DNA from: JAWVEV01 sp033856535
Lineage (GTDB): Bacteria; Actinomycetota; Thermoleophilia; Miltoncostaeales; Miltoncostaeaceae
Reading direction: 5' to 3'
Assembly (NCBI GenBank): GCA_033856535.1
Contig: JAWVEV010000054.1
Span: forward strand, 1 to 16,636
Length of the DNA: 16,636 nt
Each line of letters opens with the position of its first letter. Position 1 is the stretch's first letter. A program made the position numbers and the translations under genes. Below the pieces are notes generated by a model. The model was not told the origin of the DNA and ran no database searches. It worked only from the letters and a program-made list of their open reading frames with translations. Below, in pieces: positions 7,479-13,699 of the stretch.

Positions 7479-7485
7479 CGGCCTC

Positions 7486-7740
7486 ATGCCGCCCTCCATC
7501 ACCGTGACCGTGCGGCTCTTCGCCTCGCTGCGCGAGGCCGCGGGCGCCGGCGAGGTCGACCTCGAGCTCCCGGCCGCGACGCCGGTCGGCGCCGTCTGGA
7601 GCCACCTGCCCGCGCCGCTCGCCGGCGAGGACCCGCCCGAGGGCCTGCGCTACGCGCTCAACGCCACCTGGACGCTGCCCGGCGCGCCGTTGCGCGACGG
7701 CGACGAGGTGGCGCTGGTGCTCCCGGTGTCCGGCGGATGA
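7486..7740 (+). CDS. moaD: Molybdopterin synthase small (sulfur carrier) subunit MoaD
   Basis: 84-residue ubiquitin-fold sulfur carrier. Its C-terminal Gly-Gly is adenylated and thiocarboxylated, and it donates sulfur to MoaE for making molybdopterin from cyclic pyranopterin monophosphate. The sequence starts with beta strand TVTVRLFASLREAAG, has the DGDEVALVLPVSGG end, and stops right after the essential Gly-Gly. Length is normal (about 80-85). The ATG at 7486 is preferred over the in-frame GTG at 7450, which would add 12 residues unlike the family and which I read as the relic of a lost toxin start. It overlaps moaE by ATGA (7737-7740). The adenylating enzyme MoeB/MoaZ and the other cofactor genes are not in this window. 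Confidence 0.93.
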   Translation: MPPSITVTVRLFASLREAAGAGEVDLELPAATPVGAVWSHLPAPLAGEDPPEGLRYALNATWTLPGAPLRDGDEVALVLPVSGG

Positions 7741-8195
7741 TCGCGCTCACCGCCGACCCGATCGCGCTCGATCCGCTGGTGGAGGCGGTGTCCGACCCCG
7801 AGCACGGCGGCCTGGTCACCTTCCTCGGCACCACCCGCCGCGAGACGACGCTGCGCCCGGTGGAGGCCCTGGTCTATGAGGCCTATGAGGAGCTGGCCCT
7901 GGCCGAGCTGCGGGCGATCGCGGCGGAGGCCGAGGCGCGCTTCGACGCCCGCGTGGCGATCGTCCACCGCACCGGCAGGGTCGCCGTCGGCGAGCCGAGC
8001 GTGGCCGTGGCCGCCTCGGCGGGCCATCGCCCCGCCGCCTTCGCCGCCTGCCGTCACGCCATCGACGAGCTGAAGCGCCGCGCCCCCATCTGGAAGCAGG
8101 ACGTCCACGCCGACGGCGCCACGTCCTGGCAGGACGGCCGCGGCGTCGTCCGACCGTCACCCGACCCCGAGCACGCCCATGAGCCCGTCCGCTGA
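7737..8195 (+). CDS. moaE: Molybdopterin synthase catalytic subunit MoaE
   Basis: 152-residue catalytic subunit that, as a heterotetramer with MoaD, inserts two sulfurs into cyclic pyranopterin monophosphate to give molybdopterin. Family signatures are clear: GGLVTFLGTTRR near residues 24-35, VHRTGRVAVGEPSVAVAAS at 76-94, the His-Arg of SAGHRPAAFAACR, and DELKRRAPIWKQD. Lys113 and Lys120 have the 7-residue spacing of the catalytic Lys119/Lys126 pair of E. coli MoaE. The start overlaps the moaD stop by 4 bases. The C-terminal tail (PSPDPEHAHEPVR) is less conserved, and its last 17 bases overlap the next gene. The domain is complete with no sign of damage. Confidence 0.95.
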   Translation: MIALTADPIALDPLVEAVSDPEHGGLVTFLGTTRRETTLRPVEALVYEAYEELALAELRAIAAEAEARFDARVAIVHRTGRVAVGEPSVAVAASAGHRPAAFAACRHAIDELKRRAPIWKQDVHADGATSWQDGRGVVRPSPDPEHAHEPVR

Positions 8196-8613
8196 GACCC
8201 CCCGCCGGCCCCTCGTCATCGAGGAGATCGGCGTCGACGACCCCCGGATCATCCCGGACCTCGACTTCGACGAGGAGGTCGAGGAGGAGCTCTGGACCGA
8301 CGACTCCGGCGAGGACTACAGCGGCTGGACCTGCGTGCGCACGAACCCGTTCCCGTGCCCGGCGGCCGGCTGCGAGTTCGTCGCGCACTTCCTGACCGCG
8401 GCCCACCTGATCATCGTCTGGCCCGAGTCCGACGACCCGAGCCTGCTGCGCCACGCCGCGGCCGCCCGCGACGTGGGCCGCAACCCGAAGCCGGTCGAGT
8501 ACGAGAAGTCGTTCGGCCCGGCCTGCTCGTACTACCTGTGGGAGGCCGCCGGCAACCCGGTGCACGCCGTCGGCGCCGACACCTCCAAGGGCGGCGTCTA
8601 CAAGAAGAAGTAG
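8179..8613 (+). CDS. Conserved-looking protein of unknown function with a Cys/His cluster
   Basis: 144 residues, no family recognised. The first 50 residues are strongly acidic (DLDFDEEVEEELW, then DDSGEDYSGW). They are followed by a compact Cys60-x4-Cys65-x4-His70-x5-His76 set, in FPCPAAGCEFVAH and the segment after it, that could bind zinc. The hydrophobic run AAHLIIVWPE is too short to be a clear membrane helix. The end is basic (KGGVYKKK). The two halves look like one globular soluble domain. The ATG lies inside the 3' end of moaE (17-base overlap), so it is probably co-translated with the molybdopterin synthase genes. A role with molybdenum cofactor is only a guess from position. Codon use looks like that of its neighbours. 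Confidence 0.75.
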   Translation: MSPSAETPRRPLVIEEIGVDDPRIIPDLDFDEEVEEELWTDDSGEDYSGWTCVRTNPFPCPAAGCEFVAHFLTAAHLIIVWPESDDPSLLRHAAAARDVGRNPKPVEYEKSFGPACSYYLWEAAGNPVHAVGADTSKGGVYKKK

Positions 8614-8653
8614 CCCCGCCGGTGGCCGCGGCAGGGCCTGTGCGCGCCGCGGC

Positions 8654-8660
8654 GAAGGAG
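8654..8660 (+). promoter_or_regulatory. Ribosome binding site of the small membrane protein
   Basis: GAAGGAG ends 5 bases before ATG 8666, a near-ideal spacing, and fixes that start. Confidence 0.6.
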
Positions 8661-8665
8661 CGGGC

Positions 8666-9070
8666 ATGAAGGACGCCCGCTCCGCGCTCATGCCCCTCTC
8701 GGTGATCTTCGCCGTCCTCCTGCTGCCCCAGTTCTACCTGGCCGGCGCGGCGACCTTCGGGGCGACCTCGTTCGACGCGCACGTGGGCCTCGGCTACGCC
8801 CTGCTGGCGCTCTCGCTGGCGCTGGTCGTGGTGGCCGTGGCCAGCCGGACCCTGGTGGCGCTGACTGCGCTCCTGCTCGGCCTGATGGTCCTGCAGGTTG
8901 TCCTGGCCCAGGCGGGCGAGGGCTCGGGCTGGATCGGCGGCCTGCACGCGGTCAACGCGCTGGCGATCTTCGCCGTCGCCGGCCTCATCGGGCACCGCGC
9001 CGGGATGCGCGCCAAGGGCCTCGGGGAGCCCGAGCCCACCCGGCGCTTCGACCGCCCGCCCGCCGGCTAG
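8666..9070 (+). CDS. Small four-helix membrane protein (DUF6220-like)
   Basis: 134 residues with four predicted membrane helices at about 10-30, 40-60, 62-82 and 92-112, then a short polar C-terminal tail. His39 (in FDAHVGLGY) and His94 (GGLHAVNAL) sit at the starts of helices 2 and 4, a pattern seen in small cytochrome b561-like or DUF6220-type proteins. Haem binding is possible but unproven. The domain name is from memory of overall pattern, so treat it as tentative. A 52-base gap separates it from the upstream gene, so it could be the last gene of the moaD operon or have its own signals. A weak 5-bp inverted repeat (9062-9066 with 9076-9080) spans its stop. Confidence 0.7.
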   Translation: MKDARSALMPLSVIFAVLLLPQFYLAGAATFGATSFDAHVGLGYALLALSLALVVVAVASRTLVALTALLLGLMVLQVVLAQAGEGSGWIGGLHAVNALAIFAVAGLIGHRAGMRAKGLGEPEPTRRFDRPPAG

Positions 9071-9094
9071 CCCAACCGGCCGCCGGATCGGCGT

Positions 9095-10222
9095 CTAACA
9101 GAAGAGCTCGCTCAGCCGGCGGGTCATGCCCCGCACGCCGAGCTCGCCGGCGAGGGCGCGCTGGCGGTCGGCGCCGTTGCCGGCGAGCAGCGCCCGCGCG
9201 CCCTCCAGCTCCGGGCCGGAGCCGGCCCGCTCGGCGGCCGGCGCGATCCGCTCCAGCAGGAGGGCCAGCCGCTCCCGCGTGGGCTCGGGCGCGCCGGTGT
9301 CGAGGTCGACCATCGTCCCGTGCAGCCCGTACCGCAGCGCGCGCTGGCGGTTCTCGGCGATGCGCGCGCCGTCGTGGACCGGCAGCGTCTCGCCGTCGTC
9401 GTGGCGCTCGACCAGCCACGCGACCAGCCCGTGGGCCGCGGCGATCACGCCGGCGCAGTCCTGCGGCGTCGTCTGCGCGTCGGGCACGCGCACCTCGAGC
9501 GTCCCGTAGTAGGGGTGGAGGCGCAGCTCCCACCACAGGTGGCTGGCGTCCGGGAAGAGGCTGCCCTTGCGCCCCCACTCGACGAACCCGGTCAGGTCGG
9601 ACCAGGCGGCGAAGGCCGGCGGGAGCCCCTGGCGCGGCAGCCCCTCGCAGAGCTTCGGCCGAAGCGAGGCCAGGCCGGTGTCGCGGCCCTCGTGAAACGG
9701 GGCGTTACCGGCCAGCGCGGCCAGCTCCGGCAGGTACGAGCGCAGCGCGTTGTGCACCGCCAGCGCCCGGTCGGCGCCCGGCACCGCCACGTGGATGTGC
9801 ATCGCCGAGACCAACGCGCGCGGCGCCGCCCAGCGATACGCGTCGGCGAGCGCCTCGAAGCGGCGGCCGGGCGTGAGGACGCCGACCGCGTCCGCGAAGG
9901 GGTGGGTGCCGGCCGCCGCCAGGCGCGCCTCGCCGGCCAGGAGGTCCCGCAGCGTCCGCCGCCCCTCGAGGAGCTCGGCCGCCGCTGCCCCCGCCCCCCG
10001 GCAGACCGCCGTGCCGATCTCGAGCTGCGAGGCGACGAACTCGCGCCGGAAGCGACCGTTGTCGGCGATCCGCGCGAGCACCTCGTCCCCGGCCGGCATC
10101 AGGTCGTCGGTCTCCGGGTCGAGCAGCATCACCTCGTCCTCGACGCCCACGGTCAGCCGCGAGACGCCGTCGAAGGCGGCTCGCACGGCCTCCTCGGTCA
10201 GCGGCGGGCGGGAGGGGTGCAC
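9095..10222 (-). CDS. Carboxylate-amine ligase, glutamate-cysteine ligase type 2 (YbdK-like)
   Basis: 375-residue member of the GCS2 family, whose members join an amine to the gamma-carboxyl of glutamate or a like acid using ATP; E. coli YbdK has weak gamma-glutamylcysteine ligase activity. Visible signatures: LTVGVEDEVMLLDPET near the N-terminus (the usual GVExE), ASQLEIGTAVCR, SAMHIHVAVPG, LWWELRLHPYYGTLEVRVPD and an ENRQRALRYGL stretch. Length equals that of YbdK (372). The GTG at 10222 is chosen by length; no clear ribosome binding site precedes it. The frame extends upstream to 10357, but that part would overlap the divergent gene and is not family-like. The true substrate cannot be read from the sequence. 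It is transcribed divergently from the diiron enzyme gene, with about 116 bases between starts. Confidence 0.88.
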   Translation of the reverse strand: MHPSRPPLTEEAVRAAFDGVSRLTVGVEDEVMLLDPETDDLMPAGDEVLARIADNGRFRREFVASQLEIGTAVCRGAGAAAAELLEGRRTLRDLLAGEARLAAAGTHPFADAVGVLTPGRRFEALADAYRWAAPRALVSAMHIHVAVPGADRALAVHNALRSYLPELAALAGNAPFHEGRDTGLASLRPKLCEGLPRQGLPPAFAAWSDLTGFVEWGRKGSLFPDASHLWWELRLHPYYGTLEVRVPDAQTTPQDCAGVIAAAHGLVAWLVERHDDGETLPVHDGARIAENRQRALRYGLHGTMVDLDTGAPEPTRERLALLLERIAPAAERAGSGPELEGARALLAGNGADRQRALAGELGVRGMTRRLSELFC

Positions 10223-10338
10223 GTCTGGCGGGTCGGGAGCGGGGCGTGGGCGAGTGCGCACGGCGCTGGCGCGTACCCGGCCGCGGGCGGTCGCGAAACC
10301 ATGTTCATCCGCCCGGCGGCCGGGGAAGGTGGAGGCGC
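10223..10338. other. Divergent intergenic region
   Basis: It must hold promoters for the ligase (-) and the diiron cassette (+). I found no convincing TAnnnT/-35 pair on either strand. A GGAGG at 10331-10335 sits close (3 bases) before the GTG at 10339 and may serve as its ribosome binding site. Confidence 0.35.
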
Positions 10339-11406
10339 GTGAGCGCCGTCGCCGCACGCCCCGATTCCCTCGACGCCGCCGTGGCCGCGGCGCTCGCCGA
10401 CCCGGACCTCGAGGAGCGCGTCGCGCGAGATCCCGGCTACGCGGAGGAGCTGGTGGCGCGCGCCGGCGCCCTGGCCGCGAACGCCTTCACCGGGGGCGAC
10501 CGCGCCCGCCTGGACGAGGCCCACCGGACCCTCTACCTGCTCTACGCGCAGGACGCCTGGTCGCCCGTCGGCGCCCCGCGCCAGAACCAGCACGACCCGA
10601 CGATGGCGGCGGTGCTGCGCGCGCTGGAGCGCGGCTTCGAGGCGTCGCTGGCCCGCCATCGGCTGCCCGAGGCGCCGCCCGAGGATCCCGAGGCCTTCTG
10701 CGCCTGGCTCTCCGACCTGGCGCTCGAGCGCGAGCTCGTGCCGCCGACCGGCATGGGCGACCTGCTGCGCGAGGCCGCCACGCTCGAGCAGATGCGCGAG
10801 ATCGTCGCCCAGCGCTCGCTCTTCTTCCTGAAGGAGCCGGACCCCTGGGCGATGGTGGTCCCGTCGCTGCGCGGCGAGGCGAAGGCCGGTCTGCTCGACC
10901 TCCTGATGGACGAGTACGGCTGGGGGCGCTACGAGCACATGCACTCCACGGTCTACGAGACGCTGATGCGCCGGCTGGGCCTCGACACCGGGTTCGACGC
11001 CTACCTGGACCGGGCCGCGCCCGAGTTCCTGGCGGTCCTGAACTACCAGGCGATGCTCGCGCGCCACCGGCGCCTCTGCCGGCGGATGTACGGCTACATC
11101 TACCTGGTCGAGGCGGACTCGCCGCGCTCGATGGAGAACTACCTCGCGGCCTACCGCCGGCTCGGCGTCGAGGACGAGGACGTCCTGCGCTTCTACGAGC
11201 TGCACGTGACCGCCGACGAGGGCCACCAGGACGTCGCGCTGCGCGAGGTGATCCTGCCGGTGGTGCGCGAGCAGCCGGACGCGCGCGAGGACATCGCCCG
11301 CGGGGTGCTCGAGGGCGTGCACCTGCACGCCGGCTTCTCGGCCCATCTGGCGTCGGCCTTCCGCGCCGGCCGGTCCTCCCTGCGCGGGGCCGGAGCCCTG
11401 GCCTGA
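10339..11406 (+). CDS. Haem-oxygenase-like diiron oxidase (iron-containing redox enzyme family)
   Basis: 355 residues, all-helical. It carries the pattern of haem-oxygenase-like diiron enzymes (HDO; relatives include SznF, UndA and BesC), which use O2 for oxidations or oxidative cleavage. Candidate iron ligands are Glu166 (FLKEPDPW), Glu192 and His202 (MDEYGWGRYEHMH), Glu258 (YLVEADSPRSM), and His289, Asp293 and His296 (YELHVTADEGHQ). As I remember SznF, the spacings 26, 10, 56, 31, 4 and 3 are the same. NYQAML and YRRLGVEDEDVLRFY are also typical. The N-terminal 100 residues are not family-diagnostic. GTG 10339 is chosen from an upstream GGAGG; no earlier in-frame start is attractive. It is followed without gap by Rieske and methyltransferase genes. 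The substrate is unknown. Confidence 0.88.
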   Translation: MSAVAARPDSLDAAVAAALADPDLEERVARDPGYAEELVARAGALAANAFTGGDRARLDEAHRTLYLLYAQDAWSPVGAPRQNQHDPTMAAVLRALERGFEASLARHRLPEAPPEDPEAFCAWLSDLALERELVPPTGMGDLLREAATLEQMREIVAQRSLFFLKEPDPWAMVVPSLRGEAKAGLLDLLMDEYGWGRYEHMHSTVYETLMRRLGLDTGFDAYLDRAAPEFLAVLNYQAMLARHRRLCRRMYGYIYLVEADSPRSMENYLAAYRRLGVEDEDVLRFYELHVTADEGHQDVALREVILPVVREQPDAREDIARGVLEGVHLHAGFSAHLASAFRAGRSSLRGAGALA

Positions 11407-11717
11407 GCGCGGACGGCTACCGCCCGGTGCTGCCGGCCGGCGCGCTGGCCGCCGAGGGCCTCGCGGCCGTCGAGGCGGATGGCCGCCGCATCTGCCTGGC
11501 CCGCACCGCCGAGGGCGTGAGCGCGTTCGATGACGCCTGCCCGCATCGGGGCACGCCGCTGTCGGAGGGGCGGCTGCGGGGCGCCGTGCTCACCTGCGCC
11601 GCGCACACCTGGGAGTTCGACGTGCGCAGCGGGGAGCTGCTGCGCCTGCGCGCGCCGGCCTGCCTCGCCATGGTCCCCGCCCGCGAGCGAGCCGGGATGA
11701 TCGAGGTGGCGCTCTGA
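11403..11717 (+). CDS. Rieske [2Fe-2S] protein, ferredoxin-like
   Basis: About 104 residues, a single Rieske domain. CPHRGTPL (Cys46, His48) and CAAHTWEFD (Cys65, His68) give the Cys-x-His and Cys-x2-His pairs for the 2Fe-2S cluster. The length fits a free-standing Rieske ferredoxin with no membrane anchor, so an electron-carrier role is likely, perhaps for the diiron enzyme encoded just upstream. The start is unusual. The family-like reading begins near SADGYRPVLPAG, and the only start-like codon before it is the CTG at 11403, which overlaps the upstream stop as CTGA. The next standard start is GTG 11427, giving 96 residues and cutting into the first strand. Neither is proven. The stop overlaps the next gene in another CTGA. 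Confidence 0.88.
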   Translation: MSADGYRPVLPAGALAAEGLAAVEADGRRICLARTAEGVSAFDDACPHRGTPLSEGRLRGAVLTCAAHTWEFDVRSGELLRLRAPACLAMVPARERAGMIEVAL

Positions 11718-12391
11718 CCGGCTCCGGCGGCCTGCGGCTCGTCGTCCCGCCCGGCGTCTACCGGCCGCGCGCCGACACGGAGCTGCTGATCCACCATCTC
11801 CCCGAGATCGCCGCGGGAGACAGCGCTCTCGACCTCTGCACCGGCACCGGCGCGCTCGCGCTCGAGGCCGCCTGGCGCGGGCTCCGGGTCACCGCCGTCG
11901 ACGCGTGCCGCCGCGCGGTGGCCGCCGCCCGGCTCAACGCCCGTCTCAACCGGCTGCCGCTGCGCGTGCTGCGCGGGGACCTGTTCGCGCCCGTGGCCCG
12001 GGAGCGCTTCGACCTCGTGCTCGCGAACCCGCCCTACCTGCCCACGCCGCCGCCGACGGCCGCGCGCGGCCTGCGCCGGCGTTCGCGGGCCTGGGACGCG
12101 GGCCCCGACGGCCGGGCGATCCTCGAGCGGATCTGCGCCGGCTGCGCCGACCATCTGCGCCCGGGCGGGCGCCTGCTCCTGGTGCAGTCCTCGCTGGCCG
12201 GGGTCGGGTCGACGCTGGCCGCGCTGGCGCGGGCCGGTCTCGATGCCCGGGTGGCCGGCGAGCGGGCGGGCCCGCTGGGGCCGATCGCGGCCGAGCGGGC
12301 CGGCTACCTGGAGTCGCGGGGCCTGCTCGCCCCGGGGGCGCGGGGCGAGCGGCTGGTCGTCATCGCCGCCGCCCGCCCGCCGGGCCCCTAG
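11714..12391 (+). CDS. HemK/MTQ2-like class I methyltransferase
   Basis: About 225 residues. The N-terminal VPPGVYRPRADTELL is like that of HemK2/MTQ2-type enzymes. SAM-binding motif I is ALDLCTGTGALALEAA (residues 38-53), followed by VTAVDACRRAV and then LVLANPPYLPTP, whose Asn-Pro-Pro-Tyr (105-108) marks enzymes that methylate a planar amide or amino nitrogen, such as a protein Gln or a DNA base. The C-terminal half completes the fold (LRPGGRLLLVQSSLAG, and ERLVVIAA at the end). No ATG, GTG or TTG precedes motif I in this frame; the first is GTG 11918, which would delete it. The best start is therefore CTG 11714, overlapping the Rieske stop as CTGA. The target (release factor, ribosomal protein or small molecule) is unknown. 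It ends in a CTAG shared with the convergent gene. Confidence 0.85.
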   Translation: MTGSGGLRLVVPPGVYRPRADTELLIHHLPEIAAGDSALDLCTGTGALALEAAWRGLRVTAVDACRRAVAAARLNARLNRLPLRVLRGDLFAPVARERFDLVLANPPYLPTPPPTAARGLRRRSRAWDAGPDGRAILERICAGCADHLRPGGRLLLVQSSLAGVGSTLAALARAGLDARVAGERAGPLGPIAAERAGYLESRGLLAPGARGERLVVIAAARPPGP

Positions 12392-12555
12392 CTCGGGGTC
12401 GGAAGCGCCTTCCGCATGCCTTCGATCCGGCCGATGGTCGCGCTGCGCATGCCGCCGACCTTCCGGCGCACCTTGCGCTTGACCACCTTCCGCGCGATCA
12501 CGAACGCCACCCAGCCCACGACGGCGCGCTTGCGGTCGATGTGAAGGGCCCTCAT
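12388..12555 (-). CDS. Small basic protein of unknown function
   Basis: 55 residues, strongly basic, with one hydrophobic stretch (AVVGWVAFVIA, about residues 11-21) followed by KVVKRKVRRKVGG. This could be a short membrane anchor with a positive cytoplasmic face, or an amphipathic helix. No family is recognised. The ATG overlaps the stop of the upstream 159-residue gene by ATGA (12552-12555), which argues for a real coupled gene. The stop overlaps that of the convergent methyltransferase gene in a shared CTAG. The frame is open far upstream, but that is the other gene read out of frame. Confidence 0.6.
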   Translation of the reverse strand: MRALHIDRKRAVVGWVAFVIARKVVKRKVRRKVGGMRSATIGRIEGMRKALPTPS

Positions 12556-13031
12556 GACGGCATCGGGCTGCCCGCGGGCCGCACCGCCTCCGTCGTGGTC
12601 CCGCCATTCGTCCCTGCCGCGGCCACCGCCTCGCGGACGTCCGACCCCGCCGCGCGCATCCGGCGCATCGCCGTCGCGCCGACCAGGCCGCCCAGGCTCA
12701 GCAGCCCGATGCCGGCGAGGAGCCGCTCCCAGCGCAGCCCGCGCCGGCGCCGCGCGCCGCCGTCGGCCACCCGGACGGCCACATCGCCCAGCATCTGGGC
12801 ACCTTCGCCGATCCTCCTCTGGAGCTTGCGATCGGTCGCCACCCGCCGCGCCGCCTTCGGCGCGGGCCGGCCCCCGAGCTCGTGCGAGATGCGGTTTCCG
12901 ATGTCGGCGAGCCGGCGCAACTCGTCGCGCAGCTCCGCGTCGCCCATCGCGTACTCGACGTAGGGGCGCAGCGCGTCGATGGTCGTCGCCCCCCACTCGG
13001 TCGGGCGAACCGTCCTCTTTCTCCCGAACAT
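12552..13031 (-). CDS. Unknown protein with one C-terminal membrane helix
   Basis: 159 residues, no family recognised. It begins MFGRKRTVRPTEWG, followed by a charged helical region (LRPYVEYAMGDAELRDEL, then RRLADIGNRISHEL) and a second helical stretch (QRRIGEGAQMLGDVAVRV). After an Arg cluster comes one hydrophobic segment (LLAGIGLLSLGGLVGATA, about 109-126) and a flexible Ala/Gly/Thr tail. It therefore looks like a cytoplasmic helical domain tethered to the membrane. ATG 13031 is supported by AAGGGAG ending 8 bases upstream; the frame continues upstream to 13256, but only through low-complexity GC-rich sequence. It is coupled by ATGA to the small basic protein downstream, so the two probably work together. 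It is divergent from the Rpf-like gene. Confidence 0.7.
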   Translation of the reverse strand: MFGRKRTVRPTEWGATTIDALRPYVEYAMGDAELRDELRRLADIGNRISHELGGRPAPKAARRVATDRKLQRRIGEGAQMLGDVAVRVADGGARRRRGLRWERLLAGIGLLSLGGLVGATAMRRMRAAGSDVREAVAAAGTNGGTTTEAVRPAGSPMPS

Positions 13032-13139
13032 TTTGCGGACTCCCTTGCTAGCCTCCGCGGCCGCGCGCACGGCCGAACCTCGCCGCACGCGCCCTGAGCG
13101 TACCCGCCCACCCCGCGCCGAAACCGCGCGGGGGTCCAC

Positions 13140-13158
13140 CGCGCCCCTTCCGGGCGCG
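13140..13158 (+). other. GC-rich hairpin in the leader of the Rpf-like gene
   Basis: A perfect 7-bp stem (CGCGCCC/GGGCGCG) with a 5-base loop (CTTCC) lies 55 bases before the TTG start. It could be part of a 5' leader structure. I looked for a c-di-AMP (ydaO-type) riboswitch, common upstream of actinobacterial rpf genes, and could not recognise one in 13032-13212. No other gene is visible in that stretch. Confidence 0.3.
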
Positions 13159-13199
13159 CCGCACGCGTCACCCGCGTCGGGCGGTTCCGTCCCCCTCAC

Positions 13200-13204
13200 G
13201 GAGG
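13200..13204 (+). promoter_or_regulatory. Ribosome binding site selecting the TTG start at 13213
   Basis: GGAGG with an 8-base spacer to TTG 13213. The protein from this TTG begins with a good signal peptide, whereas the longer open frame upstream does not. Confidence 0.65.
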
Positions 13205-13212
13205 TTGACCGT

Positions 13213-13683
13213 TTGCCCGTTCGACACCTCGTGCTGCCCCTGATCGCCGCCGCCACGGTCGCGGCGGTGGTCGGTGCCCCCGCCCTCGGCGGCGCGCCCA
13301 GCCCGAGCGCCAGCGTCGAAACACTGCGTCACCAGCTCAACACTGAGCGCGCTCAATGGCAGCGCGTCCGCCAGCGTCTCCTCGCCGTCAACCGGCGCCT
13401 TCGCGCCGAGAACCGCCGCTTCCGCCGCGCCTGGCGCGACGGCGAGGTCACCGCCCCGAACTCCCACCTCCGGGCGATCGCCGCCTGCGAGAGCGGCGGC
13501 AACCCCGGGGCGGTCTCCGCCGGCGGCCTGTACCGCGGCAAGTACCAGTTCGACCGCCGGACCTGGGAGAGCGTGGGGGGCCGGGGCGACCCGGCCGCCG
13601 CGCCCGAGATCGAGCAGGACTGGCGGGCCCACCTCCTCTACCAGCGGCGGGGCGCGCAGCCCTGGCCCGTGTGCGGGACGTGA
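13213..13683 (+). CDS. Secreted Rpf-like transglycosylase
   Basis: 156 residues. A signal peptide or membrane anchor comes first (LPVRHLVLPLIAAATVAAVV, with Ala-x-Ala-like sites near 22-28). A coiled-coil-like, Arg/Gln/Leu-rich helix (36-75) follows, then a C-terminal domain of the resuscitation-promoting-factor / transglycosylase-like family (about 84-156). IAACESGGNPGAVS holds the probable catalytic Glu93. LYRGKYQFDRRTWESVGG is the usual substrate-groove stretch, and the end QPWPVCGT is also typical, with Cys92 and the final Cys able to form the family disulfide. It should cleave peptidoglycan glycan strands outside the membrane during growth or resuscitation. The TTG start is set by a GGAGG. 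It is divergent from the 159-residue gene and is followed by a strong hairpin. No LysM or other wall-binding domain is present. Confidence 0.88.
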   Translation: MPVRHLVLPLIAAATVAAVVGAPALGGAPSPSASVETLRHQLNTERAQWQRVRQRLLAVNRRLRAENRRFRRAWRDGEVTAPNSHLRAIAACESGGNPGAVSAGGLYRGKYQFDRRTWESVGGRGDPAAAPEIEQDWRAHLLYQRRGAQPWPVCGT

Positions 13684-13699
13684 CCGGCACCTGAGGCCG

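Noticed and set aside
9750..11402. Plus-strand frame leading into the Rieske gene
   Set aside because: Only its last 105 codons are real. The rest is antisense to the ligase and out of frame with the diiron enzyme gene.
13032..13212. Possible c-di-AMP (ydaO) riboswitch upstream of the Rpf-like gene
   Set aside because: Known association of the class, but I could not match its conserved core by eye; only a simple GC hairpin is evident.
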